In this document: in pieces, positions 21,735 through 30,934 of the stretch | Position numbering within the stretch: position 1 is the stretch's first letter | Layout of the letters: every line of letters begins with the position of its first letter | From: CAYFQB01 sp964345225 | GTDB taxonomy: Bacteria > Nitrospirota > Thermodesulfovibrionia > Thermodesulfovibrionales > UBA6898 | DNA length: 32,056 nucleotides | NCBI GenBank assembly: GCA_964345225.1 | Contig: CAYFQB010000058.1 | Location: forward strand, 1-32,056 | Direction: 5' to 3' | Program-made: the position numbers and the translations under genes | The notes under the pieces: model-generated | Database searches by the model: none | Told to the model about the DNA's origin: nothing | The model's input: only the letters and a program-made list of their open reading frames with translations

Positions 21735-22697
21735 CGTTAATATCTTGTTCCTTAGTATAGTTATTTCAAAGCTGATCGAGGCCATTGTAACGAGTTTATT
21801 TACATAGCTCAGGCTGGCATCCAGAACCGATGCATTACCATTGTCTACATATAGTAACGCGATAATTTTGTCTCTTATAAGTATAGGTGTCAAAAGACAG
21901 TCCTGTGGTGTGCCTGAAAGTTTTGAGATCAAAGGTTTATTCCCTGGTATGTTCAATAGAGGACCTCTGTAGTAATTTTTTCTGTTAATAACGTCAGTGA
22001 AAATTGAATTGTTATCTGTTGTGATTTCAAGATCTTCAACATCCAGGCCCCTTGCTTTCCAGCCAACTAACTTTTCGTCTTTATTTATAAAAATAGCGAC
22101 CCTTGATGCAATCCTTTTTGCTTCATTCATAAGAATGCCAATAATCTCCTCTTTCTCCTTTGCATTTGCAAATTCCTCTTTTACTTTTTTCAAATATTCC
22201 TCATTTTTGTCATTTGGTGTTTCCTCTTCCTCTTCTTTGCCAAATATGCTTATATAACGAATATCCCTTCTCATCCCATAGTATTTTTCGAGACTATAAA
22301 GCAGTCTGAGTTCAGAAATGGCATAAGGTATAATGTCATACCCTGTAATAAACCTCAGCTCATCAATTATCGGGATAGAATTTGGATCGAGCATGGCTAC
22401 ATGCAGTCTTTTACGGTCTTTTTTAAACGGTACCAGCTTGTATTTTTCGGCGATTTGCTTGCTGATACAAGAGATTGTTTCGTTATCTGCTGAAGCAAGC
22501 TCTGAAGGTTTAACTTTGGGGATTTTGAAATATTTACTTAAAAAAGAAGATAGTTCAGTTTCTCTGATTATACCTAGTTCAACAAGGTTTGTCCCGATTC
22601 TGCCGCCGAAGACAACCTGCCTTTCAAGTGCCAGCCTGAGCTGTTCTTTCGTAATCAGGCTCTCTTTAACCATTGCTTCACCAAGCTTCAAATTCAT
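21729..22697 (-). CDS. Stand-alone MshEN (T2SSE N-terminal) domain protein with GAF-like C-terminal region
   Basis: 322 residues. The N-terminal half matches the PilB/GspE N-terminal domain with two tandem c-di-GMP-type motifs: KLGEAMVKESLITKEQ ... L ... L ... Q fits the xLGxxLx10Lx3Lx2Q pattern, and RIGTNLVELGIIRETE is a second, slightly degenerate copy (I for L, Y for Q). There is no ATPase. After a charged linker (EEEEETPNDKNEEYLKKV) the C-terminal ~150 residues resemble a GAF domain (RIASRVAIFINKDEKLVGWKARG, LTPILIRDKIIALLYVDNG). It starts one base before the pilR stop ends, so it is coupled to the pil operon. A role as c-di-GMP or small-molecule sensor is inferred. Confidence 0.75.
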   Translation of the reverse strand: MNLKLGEAMVKESLITKEQLRLALERQVVFGGRIGTNLVELGIIRETELSSFLSKYFKIPKVKPSELASADNETISCISKQIAEKYKLVPFKKDRKRLHVAMLDPNSIPIIDELRFITGYDIIPYAISELRLLYSLEKYYGMRRDIRYISIFGKEEEEETPNDKNEEYLKKVKEEFANAKEKEEIIGILMNEAKRIASRVAIFINKDEKLVGWKARGLDVEDLEITTDNNSIFTDVINRKNYYRGPLLNIPGNKPLISKLSGTPQDCLLTPILIRDKIIALLYVDNGNASVLDASLSYVNKLVTMASISFEITILRNKILTL

Positions 22698-24061
22698 TAT
22701 TTAATCCCGTATTTTGAAAGTCTGTGCCTGAAGGAACGAAAAGAGAGCTTTAGGAGTTTGGCTGCCTCTATTTTTACCCCATTTGTTTTCTCAAGGGCCT
22801 TTATAAGATAGTCTTTTTCTATATTTTCGATAATCTTCTCCATATCCAGACCTTCATCCGTAAGATCAGGGAGACTTTTTATGTCATATTTAGCCATTTT
22901 GATCTCATCGGGAATATCCTGAGGTGTAATTATTTCCTTGTCAGACAGCAGGACTATCCTTTCCAATACGTTTTCGAGTTCCCTTACATTACCCTTCCAT
23001 GAATTGTTCATAAATATTCGCATTGCATCTGGAGATATCATCTTATTATCTGCTGAGAATTTACTCAAAAAGTGCTCAATCAATAACGGGATGTCCTCTT
23101 TTCTTTCCCTTAAAGGTGGCAGATTTAATGGCACAACATTTAGCCTGTAATAAAGATCCTCCCTAAAGGTTCCTGATGAGACTGCCTCAAGGATATCCCT
23201 GTTTGTTGCTGAGATCACACGTACATCAACCTTGATATCGGATGTTCCCCCAACCCTTCTGAAAGTCCCATTTTCAAGTACACGGAGCAGTTTAGACTGT
23301 AGTGATAAAGGCATTTCGCAGATCTCATCAAGAAAAATTGTTCCCCCATCCGCTATTTCAAAAAGACCCGCTTTGTTGTAAAGTGCACCTGTAAAGGATC
23401 CCTTCATATGGCCGAAAAGTTCTGACTCGAGCAGCCCTTCTGGAAAAGCAGCACAATTGACCGTTATGAAGTTTTTATTTTTTTGGGGGCTAAGGTTATG
23501 AAGTGCAGCTGATACAAGTTCCTTGCCTGACCCGCTTTCACCTGTAATCAGTACTGTTGAACTGCTCTGTGCAACCCTTGGGATTACCTTGAAAAGCTCT
23601 TGCATCTTTGCACTCTTGCCAATAATATTTTCTAATCTGAATGTAACCTGAACCTTTTCTCGCAGGAGCAAAAGCTCTTCACTTAATTTCTTATTATCCA
23701 GCGCCTTCTTGACTACCAGCCTTATTTCATCGATCTTAAATGGTTTATTGATGTAGTCGTATGCCCCCTGTTTCATTGCCTCGATTGCTGATTCAGTAGT
23801 ACCAAATGCTGTAATCATTATTACAATAGTATCAGGTGAAATCTCTTTAACCTTTCTCAGGACTTCAAATCCGTCTGCCTTTGGCATCTTAATATCCGTT
23901 ATTACAAGGTCAAAGATATCTTTCTTAATAAGCTCAATCCCTTCTTTCCCATCTGAGGCAGACGTAACATTATACTCCTCTTCCTCAAGAAGTATTCTCA
24001 GTACTTCCCTCATGCTTTTTTCATCTTCAATGACGAGTATTTTACCTTTAATATTTTCCAT
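22697..24061 (-). CDS. pilR: Sigma54-dependent response regulator PilR
   Basis: NtrC-type regulator, 454 residues from the ATG at 24061. Receiver domain (1-120) with phosphoacceptor Asp56 in DLVITDIKMP and the KPF lysine. AAA+ domain with Walker A GESGSGKE, Walker B GGTIFLDEI and the sigma54-contact loop as GSFTGA rather than GAFTGA. C-terminal Fis-type helix-turn-helix (AAKLLKLSFRSFRHRLSKYG). With PilS it typically activates pilin transcription; no pilA is in the window. The start lies 1 nt after the pilS stop. A TTG at 24085 inside pilS would only add eight non-conserved residues. Confidence 0.92.
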   Translation of the reverse strand: MENIKGKILVIEDEKSMREVLRILLEEEEYNVTSASDGKEGIELIKKDIFDLVITDIKMPKADGFEVLRKVKEISPDTIVIMITAFGTTESAIEAMKQGAYDYINKPFKIDEIRLVVKKALDNKKLSEELLLLREKVQVTFRLENIIGKSAKMQELFKVIPRVAQSSSTVLITGESGSGKELVSAALHNLSPQKNKNFITVNCAAFPEGLLESELFGHMKGSFTGALYNKAGLFEIADGGTIFLDEICEMPLSLQSKLLRVLENGTFRRVGGTSDIKVDVRVISATNRDILEAVSSGTFREDLYYRLNVVPLNLPPLRERKEDIPLLIEHFLSKFSADNKMISPDAMRIFMNNSWKGNVRELENVLERIVLLSDKEIITPQDIPDEIKMAKYDIKSLPDLTDEGLDMEKIIENIEKDYLIKALEKTNGVKIEAAKLLKLSFRSFRHRLSKYGIK

Positions 24062-24062
24062 A

Positions 24063-25646
24063 TTACTTTGGTAGTATAATCTCAAAGATAGTTTTAGTTC
24101 CAGGGATGCTGTGAATAATTAGCCTGCCGTAATGTTCTTCAACAATCCTGTATGCAATCGAAAGTCCCAGTCCGGTACCTTTTTCCTTTGTGGTAAAGAA
24201 AGGGTAAAGGACCTTTTCCAGATTAGATGGTTCAATTCCAACACCCGTATCTGAAAAAACTATTTTTACAGTATCGATGGAGTTTTGAGTTGTTATTACA
24301 AGCTCCCCTCCGTTATTCATGGCCTCAATTGCATTTACTCCGAGATTCCAGAAGACCTGCCTGATTTTTTGAGCATCTGCATTAATAAAAAAGGAATCTT
24401 CAAAATCTTTCTTTATAAATATATCGGTTTTATCCTGTTTTATATTATTGAGAAGTTCAATAGTTTCATCCAGAACCGAATGAAGGTCAATTCTTTGCAA
24501 TTCAAGAGGTTTAGGACTAGAATATGTTAAAAAATCTATAATTATTGTATTCAGTCGTTCCATCTCCTGTAACGCTATATTCATTAAGTTGGCCTTATGT
24601 CTCTCCGGGATATTGTCTTCTTTGAGCATTTCAATAGAGCCTTTCAAAGAAGCAAGCGGGTTTCTGATTTCATGTGCGATATTGGCTGATAATTCTCCTA
24701 TTGCTGCCCATTTTTCCTTCTGTTTCATTTCGTTTTCAAGTTTAGTTAGCTGAGTTAAATCCTGGAAGACACCGATGAAGCCCGTCTCAGTTCCGCTGAT
24801 ATCTTTAAGTACAGAAATATTAATGCCGATTATCTGTTCTTCGTTTGTGCCTGTTTTTATAGTATTTTCGCGACGCCCGTCTTTATACGGGAATTTAAGG
24901 AATGGAAGGGCAGTTTCTATGCTACGGCCAATAACCTGTTCCTTTTTGGTGCCCGTAATTTTCTCTGCTGCTTTATTGAAGATCAGTACTTTGCCGTTTC
25001 TGTCAGTTGTGAACAATCCGCTTGGAAGACTTTCTATCACCTTAATGTTGAAAAATTCGAGGTCTTTAAGATGTGTGTCTTTTTCTTCAAGCTTCAGGGA
25101 TGTTTTTTCCAGACTATGTGAAAGATATCCGCTGAGATATGCTGTGAGATAAAGGGCCAGTATATTAATAAAGATATTATAAAGGAATGCCTTTACAAGA
25201 ATATTTCCTTCATAGGTTATGGGTAGAATATTATAAAACTGGAGGTTAATAAGAACTCCGTAAAGAATACTGCTCACACTTGCTATAACGTACCCGGCTT
25301 TCTTATTCAGTACAATACTCGAAGACATAACTGAAAGTATTAAGGTAAAAGAGAACCAGCTTTCGATTCCGCTTGTTATGTAAATCAGTACAATTTCAGA
25401 AAGGACGTCAATTACTAATTGGACATACGCAAATAAAAAGAGGTTTTTTATTCTGCTTAGCAGCAAAGCGTAGATAATAGACAGAATATAGAGGGAAACA
25501 ATAAAATAGATTATAGCATTTGGAGAGATCAGTTTAACATGCTGAATCTTGAATATAAAAAATGAACCAAGAAGCAGAGTAACAAAAACAACCCTGAAAC
25601 CTATAAGGGCCTTTAATCTCGATATCAAGGCATTTTCTGCCGTCAT
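24063..25646 (-). CDS. pilS: Sensor histidine kinase PilS
   Basis: 527 residues. The N-terminal ~180 residues carry about six membrane segments, as in PilS. A PAS domain follows (VIESLPSGLFTTDRNGKVLIFNKAAEKITG), then HisKA with HEIRNPLASLKGS and an HATPase domain (N-box NLGVNAIEAMNNGG, DTGVGIEPSN, KGTGLGLSI). It senses a membrane or envelope signal and phosphorylates PilR. The gene starts 2 nt after the pilC stop and ends one base before the pilR start, so it is expressed with the pilus assembly genes. Confidence 0.9.
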   Translation of the reverse strand: MTAENALISRLKALIGFRVVFVTLLLGSFFIFKIQHVKLISPNAIIYFIVSLYILSIIYALLLSRIKNLFLFAYVQLVIDVLSEIVLIYITSGIESWFSFTLILSVMSSSIVLNKKAGYVIASVSSILYGVLINLQFYNILPITYEGNILVKAFLYNIFINILALYLTAYLSGYLSHSLEKTSLKLEEKDTHLKDLEFFNIKVIESLPSGLFTTDRNGKVLIFNKAAEKITGTKKEQVIGRSIETALPFLKFPYKDGRRENTIKTGTNEEQIIGINISVLKDISGTETGFIGVFQDLTQLTKLENEMKQKEKWAAIGELSANIAHEIRNPLASLKGSIEMLKEDNIPERHKANLMNIALQEMERLNTIIIDFLTYSSPKPLELQRIDLHSVLDETIELLNNIKQDKTDIFIKKDFEDSFFINADAQKIRQVFWNLGVNAIEAMNNGGELVITTQNSIDTVKIVFSDTGVGIEPSNLEKVLYPFFTTKEKGTGLGLSIAYRIVEEHYGRLIIHSIPGTKTIFEIILPK

Positions 25647-25648
25647 CC

Positions 25649-26860
25649 TTATTCAATAAGGGTAATAAGCTTAAATATAGGGAGATACATAGCTACGACA
25701 ATGAATCCGACCGACCCGCCTAAAAAGACCATCAGCATGGGTTCCAGCATTGCAGTCAGGTTTGAAACGGAATTGTCAACCTCATCATCGTAAAAATCAG
25801 CGATCTTGCCAAGCATGGTGTCAAGTGCACCTGTAGATTCCCCGACTGATATCATATGAGTGACCATGGGCGGGAATGTTTTTGCCTTCATTAATGGCTC
25901 TGCAAGTGTCTTGCCTTCTGATACAGCCTGCCTTACTTCCATAATAGCATACTCAATGACCTTGTTGCCCGCAGTCTTTGCGGTTATTTCAAGACCATCA
26001 AGTATCGGGACACCGCTGCTTATTAGTGTTCCCAGGGTTCGTGTGAATTTGGCAATGGCAACTTTTCTGAGAAGAATACCGACAATAGGTAATTTTAAAA
26101 ATATAGAATCGGTTACTTTTTTACCGTTTTCGGTCCTTCTGAGCTGAATAAAGGCTACAATTAATGCAACTATCAAAATAAGCAGTATGAGCCCTCCTAA
26201 ACCAGCGAGAAAGTTACTTGTGAGCAAAACAATTTTTGTAGGTACAGGGAGTGTTCCTCCAAGCTGGCTGAACATTTTTGAAAAGGTTGGAACCACGAAA
26301 ATCATGATTACTGCTATAACTAAAACTGCAATTGATGTTACAACAAGAGGATATATCATTGCTCCTTTGACCTTCTTCTTGAGTTTCATGGTCTTTTCTA
26401 TATAAGTGGCTAATCTGTTCAAGATAGTGTCGAGTATGCCGCCGGCTTCACCTGCTGCAACCATATTTATATATAGTTCGGAAAAGATTTTAGGATGTTT
26501 CCTGAGGGCATCAGCGTATGTTGAGCCTGCTTCGACGTCATTTTTTACAATTGCAAGATTTTTTGCAAGTGTTTTGTTTTCAACTTGTGTTGAAAGTATC
26601 GAAAGTGCCTGAACAAGTGGAAGACCGGCATCTATCATGGTAGCAAACTGTCTGGTGAAAACAACAATATCCTTGTCTTTAACTTTTGCTGCAAGCCCAC
26701 CGGCAAAGAGAGCTTTCTTCTCTTTGGGCTTGACCAAAGTAGGTACTATGTTTTTCTGTTTGAGTGCAAAAATAACCTCTTCTTTTGAGGCTGCACTCAT
26801 TTCACCAGATTCAATAAAACCTTTACTGGTTTTTCCGGACCATTGGAAGACTTCTGCCAT
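25649..26860 (-). CDS. pilC: Type IV pilus inner-membrane platform protein PilC
   Basis: 403 residues of the T2SF/GspF family. Starts AEVFQWSGKTSKGFIESGEM, followed by two repeated cytoplasmic helical domains (FTRQFATMIDAGLPLVQALSIL and FTRTLGTLISSGVPILDGLEI) and three membrane segments (about 170-190, 220-245, 375-395). The MVAAGEAGGILD and MISVGESTGALD motifs mark the two halves. It anchors the pilus machine and couples PilB and PilT to pilin movement. It follows pilT by 2 nt. Confidence 0.95.
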   Translation of the reverse strand: MAEVFQWSGKTSKGFIESGEMSAASKEEVIFALKQKNIVPTLVKPKEKKALFAGGLAAKVKDKDIVVFTRQFATMIDAGLPLVQALSILSTQVENKTLAKNLAIVKNDVEAGSTYADALRKHPKIFSELYINMVAAGEAGGILDTILNRLATYIEKTMKLKKKVKGAMIYPLVVTSIAVLVIAVIMIFVVPTFSKMFSQLGGTLPVPTKIVLLTSNFLAGLGGLILLILIVALIVAFIQLRRTENGKKVTDSIFLKLPIVGILLRKVAIAKFTRTLGTLISSGVPILDGLEITAKTAGNKVIEYAIMEVRQAVSEGKTLAEPLMKAKTFPPMVTHMISVGESTGALDTMLGKIADFYDDEVDNSVSNLTAMLEPMLMVFLGGSVGFIVVAMYLPIFKLITLIE

Positions 26861-26862
26861 TA

Positions 26863-27957
26863 TTAAGACCTCCCGCGACCGGAGGATACACTTGTTATCC
26901 TCTGGAGCATTGTTATTATTTCTTCAGGCACAGATGACCTGCCAACAGCGTCATCGTATGTCAAAAATCCTTTTGAATATAATTCAACTAATGATTGATT
27001 CATTGTCTGCATCCCAAACTTCATCTGTCCCGTCTGCATCATTGAATATACTTGATGTATTTTATCTTCTCTTATAAGGTTTCTAATGGCTGGATTAGGC
27101 ACAAGTAGTTCTACTGCCAGTACCCTGCCTTTACCAGATTTATGAGGTATAAGCTGTTGTGAAATGATCCCTTCAAGAACAAATGAAAGCTGGACTCTTA
27201 TCTGTTCCTGTTGATGTGGAGGAAATACGTCAATTATACGGTTTATTGTCTGGACAGAGGAATTTGTATGAAGTGTTGCGAGTGTTAAATGGCCTGTTTC
27301 TGAAACTGTAAGGGCTGATTCTATTGTTTCAAGGTCTCTCATCTCACCAATAAGCACTACATCGGGGTCCTGCCTAAGTACATATCTGAGTGCAGATTTA
27401 AACGAAGCTGTATCTGCGTTGATTTCTCGTTGATTAATAAGGCATTTCTTGTGCCCATGGAGATATTCTATAGGGTCTTCTACAGTTATTATATGATCGT
27501 ATCTCTCTGAATTGATCCTGTCCACCATTGCGGCAAGGGTTGTAGATTTACCGCTGCCTGTAGGGCCTGTAACAAGTATAAGTCCCCTTGGTTTTTTGAC
27601 AAGTTCATTTATAATCTCTGGAAGACCGAGGTCAGTGAATGTTCTGATTTCAAAGGGTATAGTTCTGAATGCCCCGGCAACAGCCCCCCTCTGCATAAAG
27701 ATATTTCCCCTAAACCTGCTAAGACCTTTTACTCCAAATGATAGGTCGAGTTCAAAGTTTTCTTCAAATTTATGTTTCTGCGCATCTGTTAATATGCTAT
27801 AACATATTGATTTTGTCTCGACAGGTGTAAGGATTGGATGATCCAGTGGGACAATCTTTCCGTCGACTCTAAGCCTTGGTGGACTACCTGTAGTAATATG
27901 CAAGTCTGATGCACCTTTTTCAATCATAACTTTTAACAGATCATAGATACTTGCCAT
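26863..27957 (-). CDS. pilT: Type IV pilus retraction ATPase PilT
   Basis: 364 residues. N-terminal PAS-like domain (SDLHITTGSPPRLRVDG), then the secretion ATPase core with Walker A GPTGSGKST, Asp box TVEDPIEYLH, Walker B LIGEMRDLETIESAL and His box TLHTNSSVQTINRIIDVFP. The AIRNLIREDKIHQVYSMMQTG motif is typical of PilT. The hexameric motor depolymerises the pilus for twitching. It lies between pilB and pilC in the order common in Geobacter and Nitrospirota. Confidence 0.96.
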   Translation of the reverse strand: MASIYDLLKVMIEKGASDLHITTGSPPRLRVDGKIVPLDHPILTPVETKSICYSILTDAQKHKFEENFELDLSFGVKGLSRFRGNIFMQRGAVAGAFRTIPFEIRTFTDLGLPEIINELVKKPRGLILVTGPTGSGKSTTLAAMVDRINSERYDHIITVEDPIEYLHGHKKCLINQREINADTASFKSALRYVLRQDPDVVLIGEMRDLETIESALTVSETGHLTLATLHTNSSVQTINRIIDVFPPHQQEQIRVQLSFVLEGIISQQLIPHKSGKGRVLAVELLVPNPAIRNLIREDKIHQVYSMMQTGQMKFGMQTMNQSLVELYSKGFLTYDDAVGRSSVPEEIITMLQRITSVSSGRGRS

Positions 27958-27969
27958 CAGTTTCTCCTT

Positions 27970-29790
27970 TTAATCACCGAAAGTTACACGCATAATCTCT
28001 TCAATGGAAGTTATGCCTTCAGCTATTTTTGTTAATCCACTCATTCTTAATGTTTTCATGCCCAGTCGGATCGAAGCTTTTTTAATCTCGGCTGCAGATG
28101 CACCTTCGAGTATAAGCTCTTTAAGTTCGTCTTTAATAGGCATTACTTCGTAAAGAGCTATTCTTCCTTTATATCCAGAGTTGTTGCATGTAGGGCATCC
28201 CTTGCCTTTATAGCACTTAATTTTCTCTGCATCTTCTTCCGGGAATCCAATTTTAACAAGGGCTGGAACCGGGATCTTTTCTTCTTCTTTACACTGTTGG
28301 CATATTTTTCTTGAGAGCCTTTGTGCAAGTATGAGGATTACTGAAGAAGAAACAAGAAAGGGCTCTATACCCATATTCAATAGTCTGCTTATAGTGCCCG
28401 GAGCATCATTTGTATGTAAAGTGCTAAGGACAAGGTGGCCTGTAAGTGCAGCCTTAACACCGATTTCAGCTGTTTCAAAATCACGCATCTCGCCAACCAT
28501 TATAATATCAGGATCCTGCCTTAAAAAAGATCTTAATGCTGAAGCAAAACTAAGGCCTATCTCTTCCCTGACCTGTACCTGATTAATCCCCATGAAATTA
28601 TATTCAACGGGATCCTCAGCCGTCATGATGTTAGTGTCCGGCTTATTCAGATAATTAAGCGCAGAATAAAGTGTTGTAGTTTTACCGCTTCCAGTGGGAC
28701 CGGTAACCAGCATCATACCATAGGGCTTGTTAAGGGCTTCCATAAAATCCTGAAGCGCAGCTTCTTCAAATCCTAACTTTGTGAGGTCGATCTGTAGATT
28801 TGATTTGTCAAGAAGTCTTAAAACTGTCTTTTCTCCAAAGAGGCAGGGGAGAGTTGAAACACGGAAATCTATCTCACGCTTCTTGCCGAGTTTCAGCTTG
28901 ATTCTGCCGTCCTGTGGCAGTCTTCTCTCGGCAATATCGAGCCTTGACATGATCTTGACCCTTGAAGTCAGAGCAGCTTTGATTTTAATAGGCAGGTTCA
29001 TGACCGTGTACATTACACCGTCAACCCTGTATCTAACCCTTAAAGAATTTTCGTAGGGTTCTATATGAATATCACTTGCACCTATTTTGATTGCATTTAC
29101 AAATATGCCGTTGACAAGTTTTACTATTGGCGCCTCGACTTCTCTTATGATCTCGGTATCTTCTTTTTCTTCAAGCACATCAACATTATCGAGAGCGCTG
29201 CCCACTATCGAGTCAAAGTCATTAACATCAATGTTAGGGCCATCATCAAAGCTACTGCTATCAAATACGTCATCTTTAACTAAATCATCATCGCTTAAGG
29301 TATAGTCCTTTGCCTGTATTGCACTTGAATTAGATTTTGATGTAGTAGCAAGCAGACTTTCGCCTTTTCCCAGATAAAATTCAGTAATAGCAGTTATAAT
29401 TGCTGATTCACTTGAGACAACAACCTCGACATTGTAGCCGGTCATAAATTTAACATCATCTATTGCAAAGACATTTGAAGGGTCGGCCATTGCAATCGTA
29501 AGTGTAGCTCCGACCCTGGCAACCGGCATAATTAGATATTTTTTTGCCATATCTGAGGGGATTAATTTTATAACGGATACGTCTATTTTGTATTCTGCGA
29601 GATTTACTGCAGGGACACCATATTGTTTGCTGAGAAATGCAACAAGTTTTTCTTCAGTAATAAAGCCCAATTTAACGAGATTTGTTCCAAGCCTTCCGCC
29701 TTCTTTCCTTTGAATATTTAGAGCCTGTTTTAGCTGTTCTTCAGAAATAATACTCGATTGAATCAAAAGCTGTCCTAATTTTGCAGCCAT
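27970..29790 (-). CDS. pilB: Type IV pilus assembly ATPase PilB with MshEN c-di-GMP-binding domain
   Basis: 606 residues from the ATG at 29790. The MshEN N-terminal domain has both ligand motifs intact: KLGQLLIQSSIISEEQ-L-x3-L-x2-Q and RLGTNLVKLGFITEEK-L-x3-L-x2-Q. An acidic linker (~190-235) leads to the ATPase: SDIHIEPYENSLRVRYRVDG, Walker A GPTGSGKTT, TAEDPVEYNF, GEMRDFETAEIGVKAALTGH and a zinc site (CQQC ... CPTC). It drives pilus extension. The frame is open back to 29856, but a TTGACA/TATGTT promoter lies between 29800 and 29828, so that longer start is unlikely. The N terminus MAAKLGQLL is the usual family start. Confidence 0.95.
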   Translation of the reverse strand: MAAKLGQLLIQSSIISEEQLKQALNIQRKEGGRLGTNLVKLGFITEEKLVAFLSKQYGVPAVNLAEYKIDVSVIKLIPSDMAKKYLIMPVARVGATLTIAMADPSNVFAIDDVKFMTGYNVEVVVSSESAIITAITEFYLGKGESLLATTSKSNSSAIQAKDYTLSDDDLVKDDVFDSSSFDDGPNIDVNDFDSIVGSALDNVDVLEEKEDTEIIREVEAPIVKLVNGIFVNAIKIGASDIHIEPYENSLRVRYRVDGVMYTVMNLPIKIKAALTSRVKIMSRLDIAERRLPQDGRIKLKLGKKREIDFRVSTLPCLFGEKTVLRLLDKSNLQIDLTKLGFEEAALQDFMEALNKPYGMMLVTGPTGSGKTTTLYSALNYLNKPDTNIMTAEDPVEYNFMGINQVQVREEIGLSFASALRSFLRQDPDIIMVGEMRDFETAEIGVKAALTGHLVLSTLHTNDAPGTISRLLNMGIEPFLVSSSVILILAQRLSRKICQQCKEEEKIPVPALVKIGFPEEDAEKIKCYKGKGCPTCNNSGYKGRIALYEVMPIKDELKELILEGASAAEIKKASIRLGMKTLRMSGLTKIAEGITSIEEIMRVTFGD

Positions 29791-29799
29791 ATCATTATT

Positions 29800-29828
29800 A
29801 ACATATATGAAATTATATGTAATGTCAA
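29800..29828 (-). promoter_or_regulatory. Probable promoter of the pilB-pilT-pilC-pilS-pilR operon
   Basis: On the minus strand, a perfect TTGACA (29828-29823), a 17-bp spacer and TATGTT (29805-29800) predict a start near 29793, about 3 nt before the pilB ATG at 29790. No Shine-Dalgarno precedes that ATG, so the mRNA may be leaderless. Confidence 0.6.
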
Positions 29829-29979
29829 CAAAACACAATAAGATATGTGTAATCATTAAATGTTATGTTATACTTAATAAAATACTGATAAAATTCACAA
29901 AACATACCAAATATCCCTTAATTCTTGTATTATTAATGAATAACATCAAACACATAATATTATCTTAAAATTTAAAATT

Positions 29980-30411
29980 ATGATTAATACGAAAAAAAAT
30001 ATGCCATCAATTGACGATCTTGAAAGAGCCGAGAGGCTAAAGGAGATTTTAGAGGCACTTTATGAAGCAAACAAGAGATACCCGGTAATAGTAGAAGGCA
30101 AAAAGGATGTAATTGCACTTAAAAAACTCGGTCTTGTAGGAGAGATAATGACTCTCCACAGGGGGAAGAGCCTTCATGAGTTTTGCGAGGATATTACCGA
30201 AAGGTTTGCAAGGGTTATCATACTGCTGGACTGGGATGCCAAAGGAGAAAGCCTGTTCAAATTGTTATCCGCGGAACTTAAGGGGCACTGGGAGGAATTT
30301 TCGAAATTCAGGGATATTATAAAAATCCTCTGCCAGAAGGACATCAAAGATATAGAAGGAATCCCAAAGCTGATTTTAAGATTGGAGGGGATGAAAACTA
30401 TAGGGAAATGA
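29980..30411 (+). CDS. Small Toprim-domain protein
   Basis: 143 residues with a single Toprim fold: catalytic Glu39 in VIVEGKKDVIALKKLG and the DxD pair Asp84/Asp86 in ILLDWDAKG. Related proteins include RNase M5-like and archaeal 'small primase-like' Toprim proteins, so a nuclease or nucleotidyl-transfer role is likely, but the substrate is unknown. The start (ATG 29980, or 30001) has no Shine-Dalgarno. Its stop overlaps the yraN start by 4 nt, linking two putative nucleases. It lies divergently from pilB across a 189-bp AT-rich gap. Confidence 0.75.
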   Translation: MINTKKNMPSIDDLERAERLKEILEALYEANKRYPVIVEGKKDVIALKKLGLVGEIMTLHRGKSLHEFCEDITERFARVIILLDWDAKGESLFKLLSAELKGHWEEFSKFRDIIKILCQKDIKDIEGIPKLILRLEGMKTIGK

Positions 30412-30755
30412 ATACTCTCGGCAAAGAAGGTGAAGAAATTGCAATCACATACCTCAGAAAGAAGGGATACAGGATTTTGAGAAGAAACTATAGAACAGTG
30501 TTTGGAGAAATTGATATTATTGCAAAGGATAAAGATACGATTGTATTTACAGAGGTTAAAACAAGAACCGATGAAACATTTGGATATCCATTTGAGGCAG
30601 TGAACAGGAGAAAAAGAGAGAAAATTAAGAAAGTGGCATTGGCTTATATAAAGAAGCTTAAGAGAGAGGTTCCTGCACGGTTTGATGTTCTTAGTATAAA
30701 TTTTGAAAATGAAAAGAAGCAGATTAAACATATTAAGGATGCCTTTGAGGTTTAA
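30408..30755 (+). CDS. yraN: YraN family putative endonuclease (UPF0102)
   Basis: 115 residues, the usual size. The restriction-endonuclease-like core has GxxGEE at the N terminus (LGKEGEEIAITYL), FGEIDIIAKD (Glu34, Asp36) and VFTEVKTR (Glu49, Lys51), which together form the expected D/E...ExK metal site. The biological role of YraN is not established; it is often near rnhB or ribosomal genes. Here it overlaps the Toprim gene by 4 nt (ATGA). Confidence 0.92.
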   Translation: MNTLGKEGEEIAITYLRKKGYRILRRNYRTVFGEIDIIAKDKDTIVFTEVKTRTDETFGYPFEAVNRRKREKIKKVALAYIKKLKREVPARFDVLSINFENEKKQIKHIKDAFEV

Positions 30756-30934
30756 GTATGCATTAATTTTTTTTTAAATTTGTTTTTACCCCCCTCTCGG
30801 TCTTTCTAATATATACCGCTTGCAAGGATAGATACTTTTTTATTGAAATCATGTATGTCAATAGCTGTATAATGTCTAGATATTTAAACTCACATAATAA
30901 ATTCGGATATGAAAAGCAAGAAAAGGAGTCGACT

